A stretch of DNA of 64,000 nt from Panorpa germanica. Its lineage: Eukaryota > Arthropoda > Insecta > Mecoptera > Panorpidae. Below are positions 47,375 through 58,942 of this stretch, in pieces. A program made the position numbers and the translations under genes. Below the pieces are notes generated by a model. It was not told the origin of the DNA, searched no databases, and saw only the letters and a program-made list of their open reading frames with translations. Numbering within the stretch: position 1 is the stretch's first letter; each line of letters opens with the position of its first letter. The stretch is taken from the NCBI GenBank assembly GCA_963678705.1, contig OY783211.1, forward strand, positions 16,072,603 through 16,136,602, read 5' to 3'.

Positions 47375-47949
47375 TAGAAGTCTAGATAAAGACGTTCCAC
47401 ACGTCTTTTACACGATTAGGGGGCCTTGTGTTTGACTTCTCTTTATTTTTGGTAATTATTCGATATAGCTTCACCTTTTGTTTAGAATCTTATAAAAAAA
47501 CTACTGCATTTTTGTATGTTTTATGGCATTTGTTGTTTACTAAAAACATGTACAAATTTTACGTAATTTACATTATATCATTTTCTATTTGGGAAAAGAC
47601 AATATTAATGGTTAAAGTTAAAATTTCAAATTTGAGGTTAGAACTAATATGACAATGTTCCATTTATAAATGAAAATAGCGTCATATTTCACATTTATTG
47701 GTCAACTTTTAGCATGAATGCTGTATATTTTTTAATAAAAAAATGGTATAATGTATATTACGCAGAATTTGCACATGTTTTTACTATATTAAAAGCGCCA
47801 GAAAATATACGAAAGTGCAGTAGTTTCTTTATAAGATTCAAAACATAAGGTGTAGCTATATCGAATAATTTCCAAAAAAAAATAGAAGTCAAACACAAGA
47901 CCCCCTGATCGTGTAAAAGACGTGTGGAACGACTTTATCTAGACTTCTA
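47375..47949. mobile_element. Foldback element with about 209-bp arms
   Basis: The left arm, 47375-47583, and right arm, 47741-47949, are inverted copies at roughly 90% identity by eye. Both include TCTAGATAAAG, GTTCCACACGTCTTTTACACG, TGTGTTTGACTTCT, ATTATTCGATATAGCT and AAAAACATGT. The loop is about 157 bp. The open frame across it is fortuitous. It lies 170 bp upstream of the start codon of the minus-strand gene, possibly within its first intron. Confidence 0.9.
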
Positions 47950-49591
47950 TAACTTTTTTCTTAATCTTATGAAATTTGGACAAAAAAGGAATAGGTTTGT
48001 AGCAGGTCTAGGAGCCCAGATCAGATCTTCAGATTTGTTTCAGATTCGGGCGAACAGTTCGTTTATCATGTGTGTAAACATCGTAAATATCTGAATGTGA
48101 GGATCTGAAATATGGACAGTTCATTCTGTCATGTTAAAAATGAAATCCGAAACGCCTTTATATAATAGGTCCTATGATATTTGCTTTTTTATTCTCTTCT
48201 CCAAATAACCTTGTATGAATTAATGTTGTAAGAGGTATCTAATTGCAAGTAATTAAAACAGTATCTAAAGTATTGACAAAAGAAACCGTTTATAGTGTAA
48301 AGTAACTATATATGTATCCTAGATAGAACAAAACTTAACAACACTGAACAAAATATATAATTTATTGCCTTCTAAATACATTTATGTTTACTTCTAATAA
48401 AAATCTAATACCTGCTGATGTGTGGTTGTCGGATACATGTCTCAACTTGAATTTTTGACAGATGTTTTTGTTTTTAGCTATAAAAGATTTACAATCTAAA
48501 TTTATTTTTATTAATATTCACTGCCTCCGTTATAAATAATACCAATTTTATTTAATAACAGAAGTAAATGTAAATTTTTGAATAACGCTAAATGAATTAT
48601 TACAATTGAAATGTCAGATTAAGATTTCAGAATACTTCATTAGAAATTATACCGTATTGAACTATGCAATAAGGTATAATTTGCAATGCAAGACTGTGTA
48701 GTAAGCTACAATTTTGATTCTTGTTTAGGAAAATTACGAATTGACGGATATATTTTGGTTGTAGCAGATATGATGAAATATAAAAGCTTTATAAATAATA
48801 ATCAATGACGCGAATTATAAGTAATATACTTTTAAAAAAATCAAATACAAATTTTTGACAAATACAATGACGAAATCGTGTGTTTTTCAAACCCAAACAT
48901 TGAAATACAATTTATGAATTTAATAACACGCGTAATAGCATATATAATAAAAAAAGGAGGCAGAAATATTAAAACAGCAACATCACTTAAAATTAAGCAA
49001 TTTTGCAAAATAAAATTGCTTTCTTTTATTAAATTTGACAACAAAAATTTGGTTAGATTTTTTTGCGAGTTAAAATTTTGACATTATTATTACAATTATT
49101 GATATTTCAACTGAATTGATTGTTTATCTATTTAATTTATTAGAAAGAAATGATTATTACAATTTTTTATTATAGCACTATCTATCTGTGTGATTCACAA
49201 AATAACTATCTCTTAAAGAGTGACTTAAAATGGCCGAAAATGGTGCCCGATATTTTTTTTAATCGCAATATTTTGCAGTTGCATAATATTACCTTTCCAG
49301 AGACATGTAAGCTGTTAATAACAATTCGAATTTGTAGAATTTTTAAACTTATAACAACATCTAATTCTAAATTACTTTTTTATTTACTATAGTCCTTATA
49401 TTATAAAAGATATTAGTAACTGAAACTCCTGAGATTGACCCCTCAGGTAACGCAATGTAACACTTTAATTAGCTTGTAGTAATAAGCTTGCCTGAAACTT
49501 GCATTGCAAGAAAATTAGGTAAAGAACTTTGGAAAGATAGCAAAACTATATATTTTGCACTGCAACACAAGTGGGTCTTACGTGGGGTAAT
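47950..49591. other. Upstream/intronic sequence, no gene seen
   Basis: At 48016-48047 CCAGATCAGATCTTCAGATTTGTTTCAGATTC also occurs, slightly changed, at 59355. Around 49440-49530 GCAAGCTT/CTTGCATTGCAAG pieces recall the nested TIR family of 41869. The frames at 48841-49392 lack coding character. Confidence 0.35.
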
Positions 49592-50197
49592 GGGCTTGTG
49601 TCCTATGTCTTAATTTCTATAAAAGTATACTATATATTGATAAAGTGGGTTACTAGAACCTCAAATGTTCAATTATTTTTTAATAACTCCTTATATGTTA
49701 AGAAATATTAACAATTAAAAGTCATTTTGTCTCTTTAATTATTAAAGGGATTCAACGTTGTACACATTCCAAATGCATGTAACATCACAATCCTTGTATA
49801 AGGTTACCAACCTTACAGCTCATAAAGCTATATCGAAATATCAAATATTATTTACAGCTATTTCAAGGAGTCAAATTCCATTATTATGTCTGCCTTAGCA
49901 GGGTTTAATAAAATAAAAACGTATTATTCTTTGACTTGACTTGATTATTTGACTACCAACAGCTACAGAACATTACCACAGCACTGACCTACTCAACAAA
50001 TAACTGACGTTAAAATGCATTTCACGTCATACAAATATGGCCGACCATTCCTTACGCTAAAACTACAATTCAAATTTTTAATTGCTATATCTCCGTTAAC
50101 ATTTAGATATTTAATAAAATAAACACGTCAATACACATTTATTAACATCAATTTCAATCAACAATTGAAAAATCGACCTCTAAAAAATGAGGACACA
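49592..50197 (-). repeat. Repeat family A, copy 3 (inverted)
   Basis: It is the reverse complement of copy 2. It starts GGCTTGTGTCCTATGTCTTAA and ends TAAAAAATGAGGACACA. Together with copy 2 it brackets the gene at 45.7-47.2 kb and the foldback. Confidence 0.8.
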
Positions 50198-50384
50198 TAT
50201 TTTAATTTCTGTTTATTATATTACTACGATATCAACAGCTAGGTTATATCTCGCATTAATTGTAATATAATAATTGTGAGTTTTGTAGATTTGTGAATTT
50301 AGATGGTTGGTATATTTGTTAATTTTTTGAATTGTTTATCATTTGCTCAGTTAATTCTTTGCCAGTTGTGGAATACATTTATTC

Positions 50385-50457
50385 TATCTCAGGGAATCGA
50401 ACACGGACTTAGGCATAGCTGAGTGTTAGAGTTTATGATCTACCTCGGCCACCCAGA
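50385..50457 (-). mobile_element. tRNA-derived SINE head
   Basis: On the minus strand, TGGCCGAGGTAG (A box) is followed about 40 nt later by GTTCGATTCCCTG (B box). That is the internal Pol III promoter layout of tRNA genes. No full cloverleaf closes (no acceptor stem), so it is a tRNA-derived SINE or tRNA pseudogene rather than a functional tRNA. Confidence 0.5.
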
Positions 50458-51364
50458 GAACACGTGCTTTAGTTGAATAATGAAATATTATAATATAGCT
50501 TATTCTAGGAGTAGTACTAGGCTTGTCAACTCCTTCCTAGGGGTTGCTTTTTATTTTTATTAAAATATAGGTTAATATATGCATAGTGGCGTTATTATCT
50601 TCATTAAATATTCAAAAGTTAACAGAGATATGGCTATTTAAAATTTAAATTTCAGTTAAATATGTAATCGATTTTATTTTTCTATGTTTCCAACTTTCAT
50701 AATATTGTAACATGCTGGACAAGCCAGGTGTTAATAGTAATTGACACAGAATAACTAGCAGCATGATTTAGGTGTGAAATTTTTTAAATTGTTTTGACGA
50801 GTTTTAAGCGCAAAGAAGGCGTACGCACGACCGCTACTGGTCTACTGAGATCACACGCTGTTTCCATTCACCCTATCTGAAATTTCATTTCTTTAACTTC
50901 GACGAATCGTATCTAGTCAAAATTGCTTTCCACGCGAAAAAAGGCGTATTCAGGTAGACAAAGAAACGCAGGTTGGCGACCACTGTTATACGTTTTGAAA
51001 TTAACCTATGATTATTTGGATGGTAGTAGTAATTTTGTAGCAAAATGATTCTTACTCTACTGAAACCTTGCGATATTGAAAAAAATATAATTATTTTGAA
51101 AATAAAATAATTATGTTTTAAATAATAAAACTAAATAAATAAATAAATGTATATCATAATAGATACATAAAGAAACAACAAAATTCTATATTTCATTAAA
51201 AAGAAGTTTTATAAACAAAAGAATGTTATTGAATTACAGAATTAAAAAAATAACATTAAAAAAAGATTCTTACCAAAAATAATATTTACAAATTTTTAAT
51301 TCTTTTTTCATAGTTTTAAGTAATTTATTATTTTTTAGAAACATGTGTCGACGCGTACAGTTCT
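50458..51364. other. Gene-free sequence
   Basis: No coding frame. A GC-richer patch at 50800-50985 holds no recognised feature. Confidence 0.3.
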
Positions 51365-51475
51365 AGCAAGTCTGTCTTAAGACAAATTGATAGTGTTGTC
51401 TTTGTTTCTTCGATGTGATGATATAGTGCTGCCTCTCTATTTTCTACGGCAAAAATAAAATTGTCAGAAAGGCAA
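51365..51475 (+). repeat. Dispersed repeat, inverted copy of 17285-17412
   Basis: The shared order of blocks (TGTCTTAAGACAAATTG, CTCTCTATTTTCTACGGCAAA, AATAAAATTGT) is inverted relative to the 17-kb copy. Confidence 0.5.
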
Positions 51476-51540
51476 ATTTTTATAGCATTTTTATTTTTAC
51501 CCGTTGTGTTTAATTTGTTTATATTTGCATTTGTAGTGTC

Positions 51541-51600
51541 TTAGGTAGCGTAGTGGTTAGTATGACTGCTTCTAACACCAGATCGAATCTGGATTTAAAA
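51541..51600 (+). mobile_element. tRNA-like fragment, SINE remnant
   Basis: TAGCGTAGTGG fits an A box, and AGATCGAATCT, 23 nt later, is a degenerate B box. The rest of a tRNA is absent. Confidence 0.4.
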
Positions 51601-54171
51601 CGCCGTTTTTAAAGAGTTTTTCACGTGATATAGAGTTGTCGAGTTGTACTATTTCACGATAAATTTTCACCTTTTTCTTTATAGTAATGTTGCACTTTAT
51701 TTGGGTTTAAATTAAACATGCAAAGTGAAAAATTTATCAAAGTTAAACAAAATAAATAAATAATTAATATAAATATTTGAATGTGTTTAATTATACTCAA
51801 GCTACGAATCATTGAAACTAAAACTGTTGAACTTTCAGAAAGGTTTGATTCTCTGAAAAGGTTAAAATATATTTTTTTGGTTTGATTTTAGAATATCATT
51901 GATAGCAACCTTTCATTCTACAGATTTCCTTTTTCTGGATTGAAACTTTACTGAAGGTTATTTTTCAAATACTCAAACCACTAGTAAATAGTTTGGGCGT
52001 TCTCCGTATTTTATAGGAGCAGCACAATATACACTTAAATCAATCGCTTTGTATATTTCGATAAATAATAAATAAATATATTAGCATAAAATATTCATCA
52101 TAAGAAAATGTGCAAAAGAACCAGCTTTTATTAAAAATATTTTAATTTATACTTATCATTCCCTTTCTTATTTAATAAGTCGTAAGAAATTAATTAAAAT
52201 AATTATTAGAGAATTAGTTTTTATTATTATCAATTAATTACATTAAAAAATAAAATTTTATTATTATTTTGTTTTTGGTAGTGTTTAATTTTCGAGCATG
52301 GACTTAGTTAAAATCGGGAAATTTCGGTTATATTCGTGAAAATTAGAAAAAGAAGAAGGGGGGATTATTGATTTACACCTCGAGAATCTGTTTCATAATA
52401 ATTTTACATGTCAAATATAATTGTAACTTTTTTAAATTATTATTTTAATTCAAATAGCTAAGTATATATAATATAAAATTTTTACATATTGTATTAAACA
52501 TATATTTATAACCCAATTTATTCTTTAAATACTGATTTTATAATAATTATTTATTTATAATATTAAAAAAAAAAAAATTTGTTTTATAAAACTTGTAATT
52601 TAATTTTTCAAGGTCACGCCTCTCAACCAATACGAACGCTTTACTAAACATCCCTAAATATATATCTCCTTTGTTTTTTTATTGGTTAAAACAATACATA
52701 TACCACCTTCTCATTTTTTCTTATTGTATTGTATCGCTTTCTCTTTCATCAGTAGTTTCTTATTATATATATCATCCCCTCCCTATTCACATAATATTCT
52801 AGTAGTATATAGTTTATAGTGTATTGAGTATGTGTTATATGAAGACTGCATCACTGTCCAATACATATTATTTATGATTATCTGTTTGCATTTATTCAAA
52901 TGTTAAAGTATAAAGAGGTATAAAGAGAAGCATGTGCATGCATAGGGTACTCACGCAAATTAGCGTATAGTATTGCAACGACCCGCGTTTCTAGAGACAT
53001 GTTTGTGATTCTATTTTGTTGATATTTAGTCAAAATTAAATTGTAACAAAAAGAGTTAAAAATGTGCACGGTGATTTGAACTACCGTGCTCCATTACCGT
53101 GGATTAATGGTAAAAATGATCTTAGGCAAAACACAACAATGGTTTTTGTTGAACCATTTTATTTAACTTTTGTAAATTTTACGCTATGGTTCTATTCTAT
53201 TCAGTGTAAATTTACAACACTTCTATTCCAACACTAAATTAATTCTTAATTAGCTAATTCCAAGGTTTATTTAAGGTAAAGATTTTTTTTTTATCTGGGT
53301 TCTGAACTTAGCCAACACAGAAAGTTTAAGCCAATTCTTAATTATATCCAGTGGAATTTATATAATCTCAAAATGATAACCATTTTACAAAATTTGAGAC
53401 TGCATTTTAGCCAGTGAAAATTTCTTTTTAAAGGGGAAAGAGTATCTCATGCGTACCTCTAAGGACACCCATGTCCTTAACCTTAATTTTTATTCTATTT
53501 ACTCAAGGCTAATATTTATATAATTTTTGTTGGAGAATCCAACATGTTTTAAATGTAACTTTCTAACCATTTATGCACGTGGGTGCACGTGTACTTAATC
53601 AAAAATGTATACTGCTCTAACCACAAATATTAATCACAAACATGTATATACAAATGCAGTATATAAAACCTAAATACATAACTTGACATGCATATATTTC
53701 ATATTTCTAACAATATAAATAATTCGCCCCTTCAAATATATAGAATGCAACTAAAGAAACATTCATCCTATTACTGCACGATTTATTTGATATAATTAAT
53801 AGTATTTTGATTAATAAATACTTCACACTTAGTAATGCGTGTAAATTTTTGAAATTGGATTATTTTCATGTTTGAGTCTAATAAGATTCTTTTGTAATTC
53901 TTTATTCGCACGCTAGGTGGCCACTTATAAATGATATTTACACATGCTATCATTTTGATATCACGGCATCATCAGATTAATCCAATTTCATTAAAATTTA
54001 TTATTTAGGGGAGTAATGTATAGTGAAACATATGTTTTTCACACTGAAATAAGAAGATATATATATACATATATATTATACCTTATATATATTTTAGGAA
54101 TTGTAAATTTTTAATCAAACTTATGTGTTGCTTCTGAAATCAAAGACTTTTATTTTATAATTTATATACAC
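51601..54171. other. Long AT-rich gene-free stretch
   Basis: No coding frame or recognised repeat over about 2.6 kb. The sequence has many A/T homopolymers and TA runs. It may be intron or intergenic DNA. Confidence 0.4.
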
Positions 54172-55047
54172 ACTAGCTTTTACCCCCGTCGCAAGCGACG
54201 TCTGTCTTTTGTGTGTGGCTTGAACTTCATGTAAAAATTTAAACTCCAGTAACGTTTACCCCCGTCGCAAAGCGAAGACTTTTTGGCGTGTATGATTTGA
54301 AACCAATAAAAGAATTCGTAATTACATTTCATATTTAACTCTATTTTTAAATTGAAATAATAAATAAACTCGCGCACATATGCATGACACATATAAATTG
54401 GTTAAAAAAATAATTTTTTTTTAACAAAATAAAAAATATTTTCAATTTATGCGTTATTTGACCAACTTTTTTTCAAAATTTGGAATTTTTTTTTCGATTC
54501 GTAAATAAGTTTTCTAGATTAGCCTATATACAAAATTTCAACTTTCCAGCACAATTTTTACTCTCGGCAAATACTGCCCCCGTGCCCCCAAATAAAATTT
54601 TGAAATTTTGAATTTTTTTTTATTAATAATATACTTAATTATTCTAGAATCCACAATATGAACTTTCTCCAAAGTTCCCTAGTGGGCCCCCGAATTTCTT
54701 CAACCCCCCCTTTTTCACTTTTTGAATTTCTAATTTTTGAGAAATGTCAGCATTGAATACCTTAATACACATGCAAAATTTCAACTTTCTATCTTTTAAA
54801 AATTAAAAGTAATACAGCAAAAAAAGGTTCACTTTTTTTCCAGTTTTTCCAAAATTACGGGTTTCCAGGAAATTCAAGGGAAAATCCGGGGACGCCAAAA
54901 GTCTTAGAATTTTTTTCTCTACGAAATAGCAAACTTTCAAAAACATTGACGGAGCCGTTTTCATTCTACCATACGAATTTCAGCAACAAACAAACATATA
55001 AACATATAAACATATAAACATATAAACATATAAATATACACCTGGGA
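54172..55047 (+). mobile_element. RTE-like non-LTR element 3' region
   Basis: It starts CTAGCTTTTACCCCCGTCGCAAGCGACG; a GTTTACCCCCGTCGCAAAGCGA unit repeats 70 bp later. It ends with GACGGAGCCGTTTTCATTCTACC followed by an ACATATAA tandem tail. This organisation (Lepidoptera/Hemiptera-type RTE ends, as I know them) lacks remaining coding sequence. Confidence 0.5.
54991..55037 (+). repeat. ACATATAA tandem repeat (5 units)
   Basis: 8-bp head-to-tail units form the 3' tail of the RTE-like element, as often seen in elements that use short tandem tails. Confidence 0.8.
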
Positions 55048-55489
55048 CATTATAATATATGATTAAAATAATTACATTGTTTTACTTAAATCATACTATC
55101 TTACCAAAAATAAAAGAAACGACATTTAAAGTTTATTATTTAAGTTGTCAATTCCTCTTTATCTAACTTTTTTAATAACTTAACATTATGCACAGTGAGT
55201 CGACAAATAGGGCAAATATTTTAACTCTTTAACATACATAGAACATTTACTTCTAAACGTAGATATTACATAAATGTTACGTTTGTTACTACGATTTATT
55301 TTAATACCTTTATTTAATTGAATTCAATAACCTTTAACCTTTCTCCTCCCCTCGCTCCTTATTTAGTATTTATTTACCTACATTTCAAGTCATAGTCGTA
55401 ATAAATCCAATAATCATATTAAATTCGATTTCTCTAAATAGTCTATTATTTGTTCTATATATTTCTAACATTTTTTAACATAGTGACAA
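55048..55489. other. Gene-free sequence
   Basis: AT-rich; nothing recognised. Confidence 0.3.
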
Positions 55490-55640
55490 CTGAAACTCTG
55501 CAAGGCTAGTGTTTCTCGAACAGCCATTGCGGCTTCGTGATTGGACGTTACGGAGCATGCGCAGGACCCACTTGTCCATCCCACTTGAGTGTCCCGTGTT
55601 GAGGAATCTAATAAGACTGCAGGCATGATCTGATAGAGAT
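55490..55640. promoter_or_regulatory. Promoter-like GC-richer patch
   Basis: ATTGG (inverted CCAAT) at 55540 and GCATGCGC (NRF1-like) at 55555-55562 lie in a patch that is much less AT-rich than its surroundings. No start codon with a good donor follows on the plus strand. It could be the distal promoter of the minus-strand gene at 45.7-47.2 kb, whose coding exon begins at a splice acceptor. Confidence 0.3.
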
Positions 55641-56990
55641 TCTATTTCGCGGATGAAATAGATTTTAATGTGAGTTTTGTATTATGAGGAATAAAGTGTT
55701 TGTAAGTAGGTTAATAGTACGAAAACATGACCAAAATGCGAATGAACAAACATCGAAACGTCAACACGTTAGGAAATCAAATAAATTCGAAAGAAATCTT
55801 CAAATATTATATTAATACGTTTCACTTTACCTTCCGTAACCTTCCAAGGGTGTGCGGGGTTGAAAGAATCCACTTTGATTAGGTTTAACTGCTTTGGAAT
55901 TTAATTTCTATATAACGGACTTTTAAAACTTCTATATAGCGGATCTTTTCTCACCACGTGTTTTTCTAAAAACTATTTCTAATGAAATAAATTAATAAAA
56001 GATCTAAAACCATAATTGCCCTACTAAACAGTGTTATTAATTAGGAAAATTATCTGTAGTTAGGGAATCCTGCTTCTAGAAAGTATGGGTTGACCTTAAA
56101 TGAAATAAAATAAAAGGTAATTAATTTTATATTGATAGATAGCATTCAGGCGTTGATGCCAAATTGTATTTTTTTAATTACAATTTATTATAGTTTTCAA
56201 TTCATTTATATCAAAATTCGATATTTTATACTAGCATTTTATACTATTTCGACTCTTGGACCAGTAATATATTTTTGAATATAGATGTTTTTACGTTTAA
56301 AAGATCCCAGGTAGAAAATTGTCTCAAAGTGCAAGTTTCAAACTTACTAGCTTACACAACAGAGGTACATTTGTTACGTCTTAGATAAAAAATTTTACTA
56401 CACTATAGTTTCAAACCTGTGAGCTTGCTACAAACCAGTTTCAAGGTTCATTTTTTACCTCTCATATAGAAACTTGTAACGCAATAGAGTTGCTAGCTTG
56501 CTGCAAGCTAATTACAATACTCGTATATGACCCAAACAAATTTAACTTGTTGATTCAAACCCATTATATACAAGTTACAAGAGCTATATACAAGTTACTA
56601 ACAAAATTAGGCGCAGTGACAAATTTTCCATTAGGGCCCCGTATTCACTACTATTTTTACCCAAGTTTTTTCCGGGTTTGAGAGATTCCTTTTTGTAATA
56701 TGTAAACCAGGGTACTCTGAACTTTTAAACTTGTCATTTCCGAATTTATTTAAAAGAAATATATGTATACATGGGCGTCCGCTGATAGGGGCAAACAAGG
56801 CTCTTGCCCCATCCTCTGCATTTGAGTTTGATTCTAGATAGAATAGAGTTTGTGATAAATTTACATTGAATAGAAAAGAACCTGATATTTTTTTCTCCTC
56901 TCTCCTCTTCTGCGTATGCCTTTGTACACATATTATGAACTGTAATAGAACTTTTAAAGGTCCCATACATATGGTACTCTAATATGTTGG
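55641..56990. other. Gene-free sequence with repeat pieces
   Basis: 56305-56510 carries units related to the nested TIR element at 41869 (CCCAGGTAGAAAATTG, GAGCTTGCTACAAACC). 56765-56815 (GGGCGTCCGCTGATAGGGGC..CTTGCCCC) resembles a MITE terminus. Confidence 0.4.
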
Positions 56991-57148
56991 CAGTGCCGAA
57001 TTTGGAGGTATGGAGGTCCTGGGGCAACGAAGGAGCGCAAGCCCCTAATTATTTTCCGAATGAAAGGAACAATTTTCTTCCGTCAAGTCTTTCAAAAATG
57101 TATTGCTTTTATCTCAATTGTGGGGGCCTGCCCTCCCTCAAATCCGGG
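56991..57148 (+). mobile_element. MITE of the CCGAATTTG type, copy 2
   Basis: Inverted copy of 28991-29182: CCGAATTTGGAGGT at the left and CCCTCCCTCAAATCCGG at the right form imperfect inverted ends. It is non-coding. Confidence 0.75.
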
Positions 57149-57364
57149 TATGTATGTTGGGCACGTTGAAAGGAGCATGCTCACGGTTTCCTATATATGA
57201 TTAAAATCATTTAACAAAGAAATATTGCAAGCCTTACATGATAGTTAAAATCATTTTTAAACAGTAATAATAAAACTAAATTTTATATTTGTGTGAAAAA
57301 ATAATATATCACATATTATTATTATTAACGTGGTTAGTTTGATAATTCAATCACTTTTTTTGAA

Positions 57365-57720
57365 GAAGCGGTTTATTTATTAACATAGTATCCTTTAAGC
57401 TCGATACAGCTCAAAATAGGCTTCAATGGTTTCGGTGATGACCTCTTACTTAGACCCAAATCTCTTACCGCTCAGCCATTTGTTCAGGTTTGGAAAGAGG
57501 AAATAGTCGCAGGACGCTAAATCTGGACAATATGCTGGATGGCGTAGCCCAATTTTGGGTTTTTGCCATGGCGACTACATACTCAATCGCAATATTAGTA
57601 TCCATCGCTGGTAAATGACGTACTTTGCTCAAAATGTACAGTAGCCTATTAATAGATGGCAGTTGACGGAAGCTGCGCGGGAAATTCAAAAAGTCACTGA
57701 CTTAACAAACAACCCTCGTC
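57365..57720 (-). pseudogene. Mariner transposase C-terminal remnant
   Basis: The minus-strand frame 57541-57395 reads HPAYCPDLASCDYFLFPNLN, then KWLSGKRFGSK, a stop, and EVITETIEAYFEL. HPxYxPDLAxCDYFLFP is the mariner block that holds the third catalytic Asp of the D,D34D triad, and GKRF...EVI..T..YF follows it in the family. One in-frame TAA and loss of the upstream triad make it inactive. The sequence up to about 57720 may be more of the element but is scrambled. Confidence 0.85.
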
Positions 57721-57724
57721 TGTT

Positions 57725-58355
57725 CATGTCTCATAAACGATCAAGCTAGTCACCATGCGTGTTAGCGTGGGAGCTCTTAACAAATAGCCCTTAATATTTG
57801 GCTCCGCATTTTTCGGCATGCAATAAATAACTGTTTGTATGCAATTCACATTGAATTGAAATCCACATATGTACGAGTATGTATATTTTTACCGAAAAAC
57901 CATAATTTCCGCTAAATCCATTTTTAACAAATAATTGCAGTTAAATTACATATTTAAACGGATTGAGCTTCCTGTAGGGGAGTCAGGGTGTGGGTTGCGG
58001 TATTTTTTTATGTTTTGTCATGTAATAATAATAATGTCTCACTCTCCAAAATGCTAAAATTTAGTTGACATTAATAATAAACCAATGCAAAAGAAGAAAT
58101 AATGCTAATAAAATGATAGACCCCCTATTTCTTAACATATCTTTTTCTAACTGTGTAAAAGACATATGTTAATGGCGACACCATGTAATTTAAATTGGTA
58201 TTACATCTAGCATTCCCGTGTAACGGTTGTTACACTTTCATATACATATATTTTTATAAATATAATGTTTTTAACATCTTCCTATTTCTGATACTGAGGT
58301 CTGAATGTCTGATTCAATACTCAGATAACTCATAAATGCAACTTAACAAAATCAA
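57725..58355. other. Gene-free sequence
   Basis: No feature recognised. Confidence 0.3.
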
Positions 58356-58360
58356 AAGGA

Positions 58361-58528
58361 TGTGAACAATATAACAGTCCACTAACTGTAAAGCATATTA
58401 TTTTTCGATGCTCAAGGTACTCATCGCACAGACAAGGCTGTAATATGCCTGATGAATATAGGCAGATAGTTGAAAACGGAGAAAGTCTGAAAAGCCAGAG
58501 AAAATCTTTATTGACTTTATCAATATAA
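58361..58528 (+). pseudogene. LINE ORF2 C-terminal remnant (CxxxNxPLTVKHIIxxC)
   Basis: A 55-codon frame opens CEQYNSPLTVKHIIFRCSRY and ends at TAA 58526-58528. The C-x6-PLTVxHxxxxCxxY motif is typical of the region after the RNase H domain in arthropod non-LTR elements. It is 5'-truncated debris. Confidence 0.7.
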
Positions 58529-58844
58529 AACTAATTTAATCTCTTTATTTTAAGTACCAATACTCGTGTCTATAAGTTGTAAATTATGTATTGTAAATGT
58601 TTAAAAATGTATATATTGTTTTAAGTGGTAATAACTGTTGAAAGTTGATGCACTCAAATAAGTATTAAATGCTTGTAAGTCAAATGTTGTGTTCCTCGTT
58701 ATCTCAAAACTCAATATTCAGAGATATCTCACTAATGAATTAAACGATTAGTATGTGAACAATACCGTTGCTTAATAACTTTTATAATTATATAAGCAAA
58801 AATATATTGTTTTCAAAATATTCTCTGCTACAGCGTCTTTTCTT
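58529..58844. other. Gene-free sequence
   Basis: AT-rich, probably the 3' UTR or flank of the LINE remnant. Confidence 0.3.
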
Positions 58845-58852
58845 GTCTTACT

Positions 58853-58942
58853 TGAAATCCAGGCTTCCAGGCTTGCAGCCGACGGAACGGTTGCCGTCGG
58901 CAAAGTCATCTCAGTGCCGCGCAGCATCATTGGTCCATTCTG
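58853..58942. other. GC-rich exon-like island with palindrome
   Basis: About 90 bp of GC-rich sequence in AT-rich surroundings. On the minus strand it is bounded by AATGAAACAG| and TTTCAA|GTAAGA and reads GPMMLRGTEMTLPTATVPSA. On the plus strand it follows CTTGAAATCCAG| and reads ASRLAADGTVAVGKVISVPR to a stop. At its centre, GCCGACGG and CCGTCGGC form an 8-bp inverted repeat. Which strand, if either, is coding is undecided. The minus-strand phase does not fit the 47205 start codon. Confidence 0.35.

Noticed and set aside
54180..54392. 70-codon minus-strand frame
   Set aside because: Lies across the RTE-like 3' region with its duplicated CCCCCGTCGCAA unit; no protein motif.
58853..58942. Use of the GC-rich island as the upstream coding exon of the 45.7-47.2 kb gene
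   Set aside because: On the minus strand the exon would end in a phase that does not join in frame to the ATG at 47205, so the link is not supported as coding.
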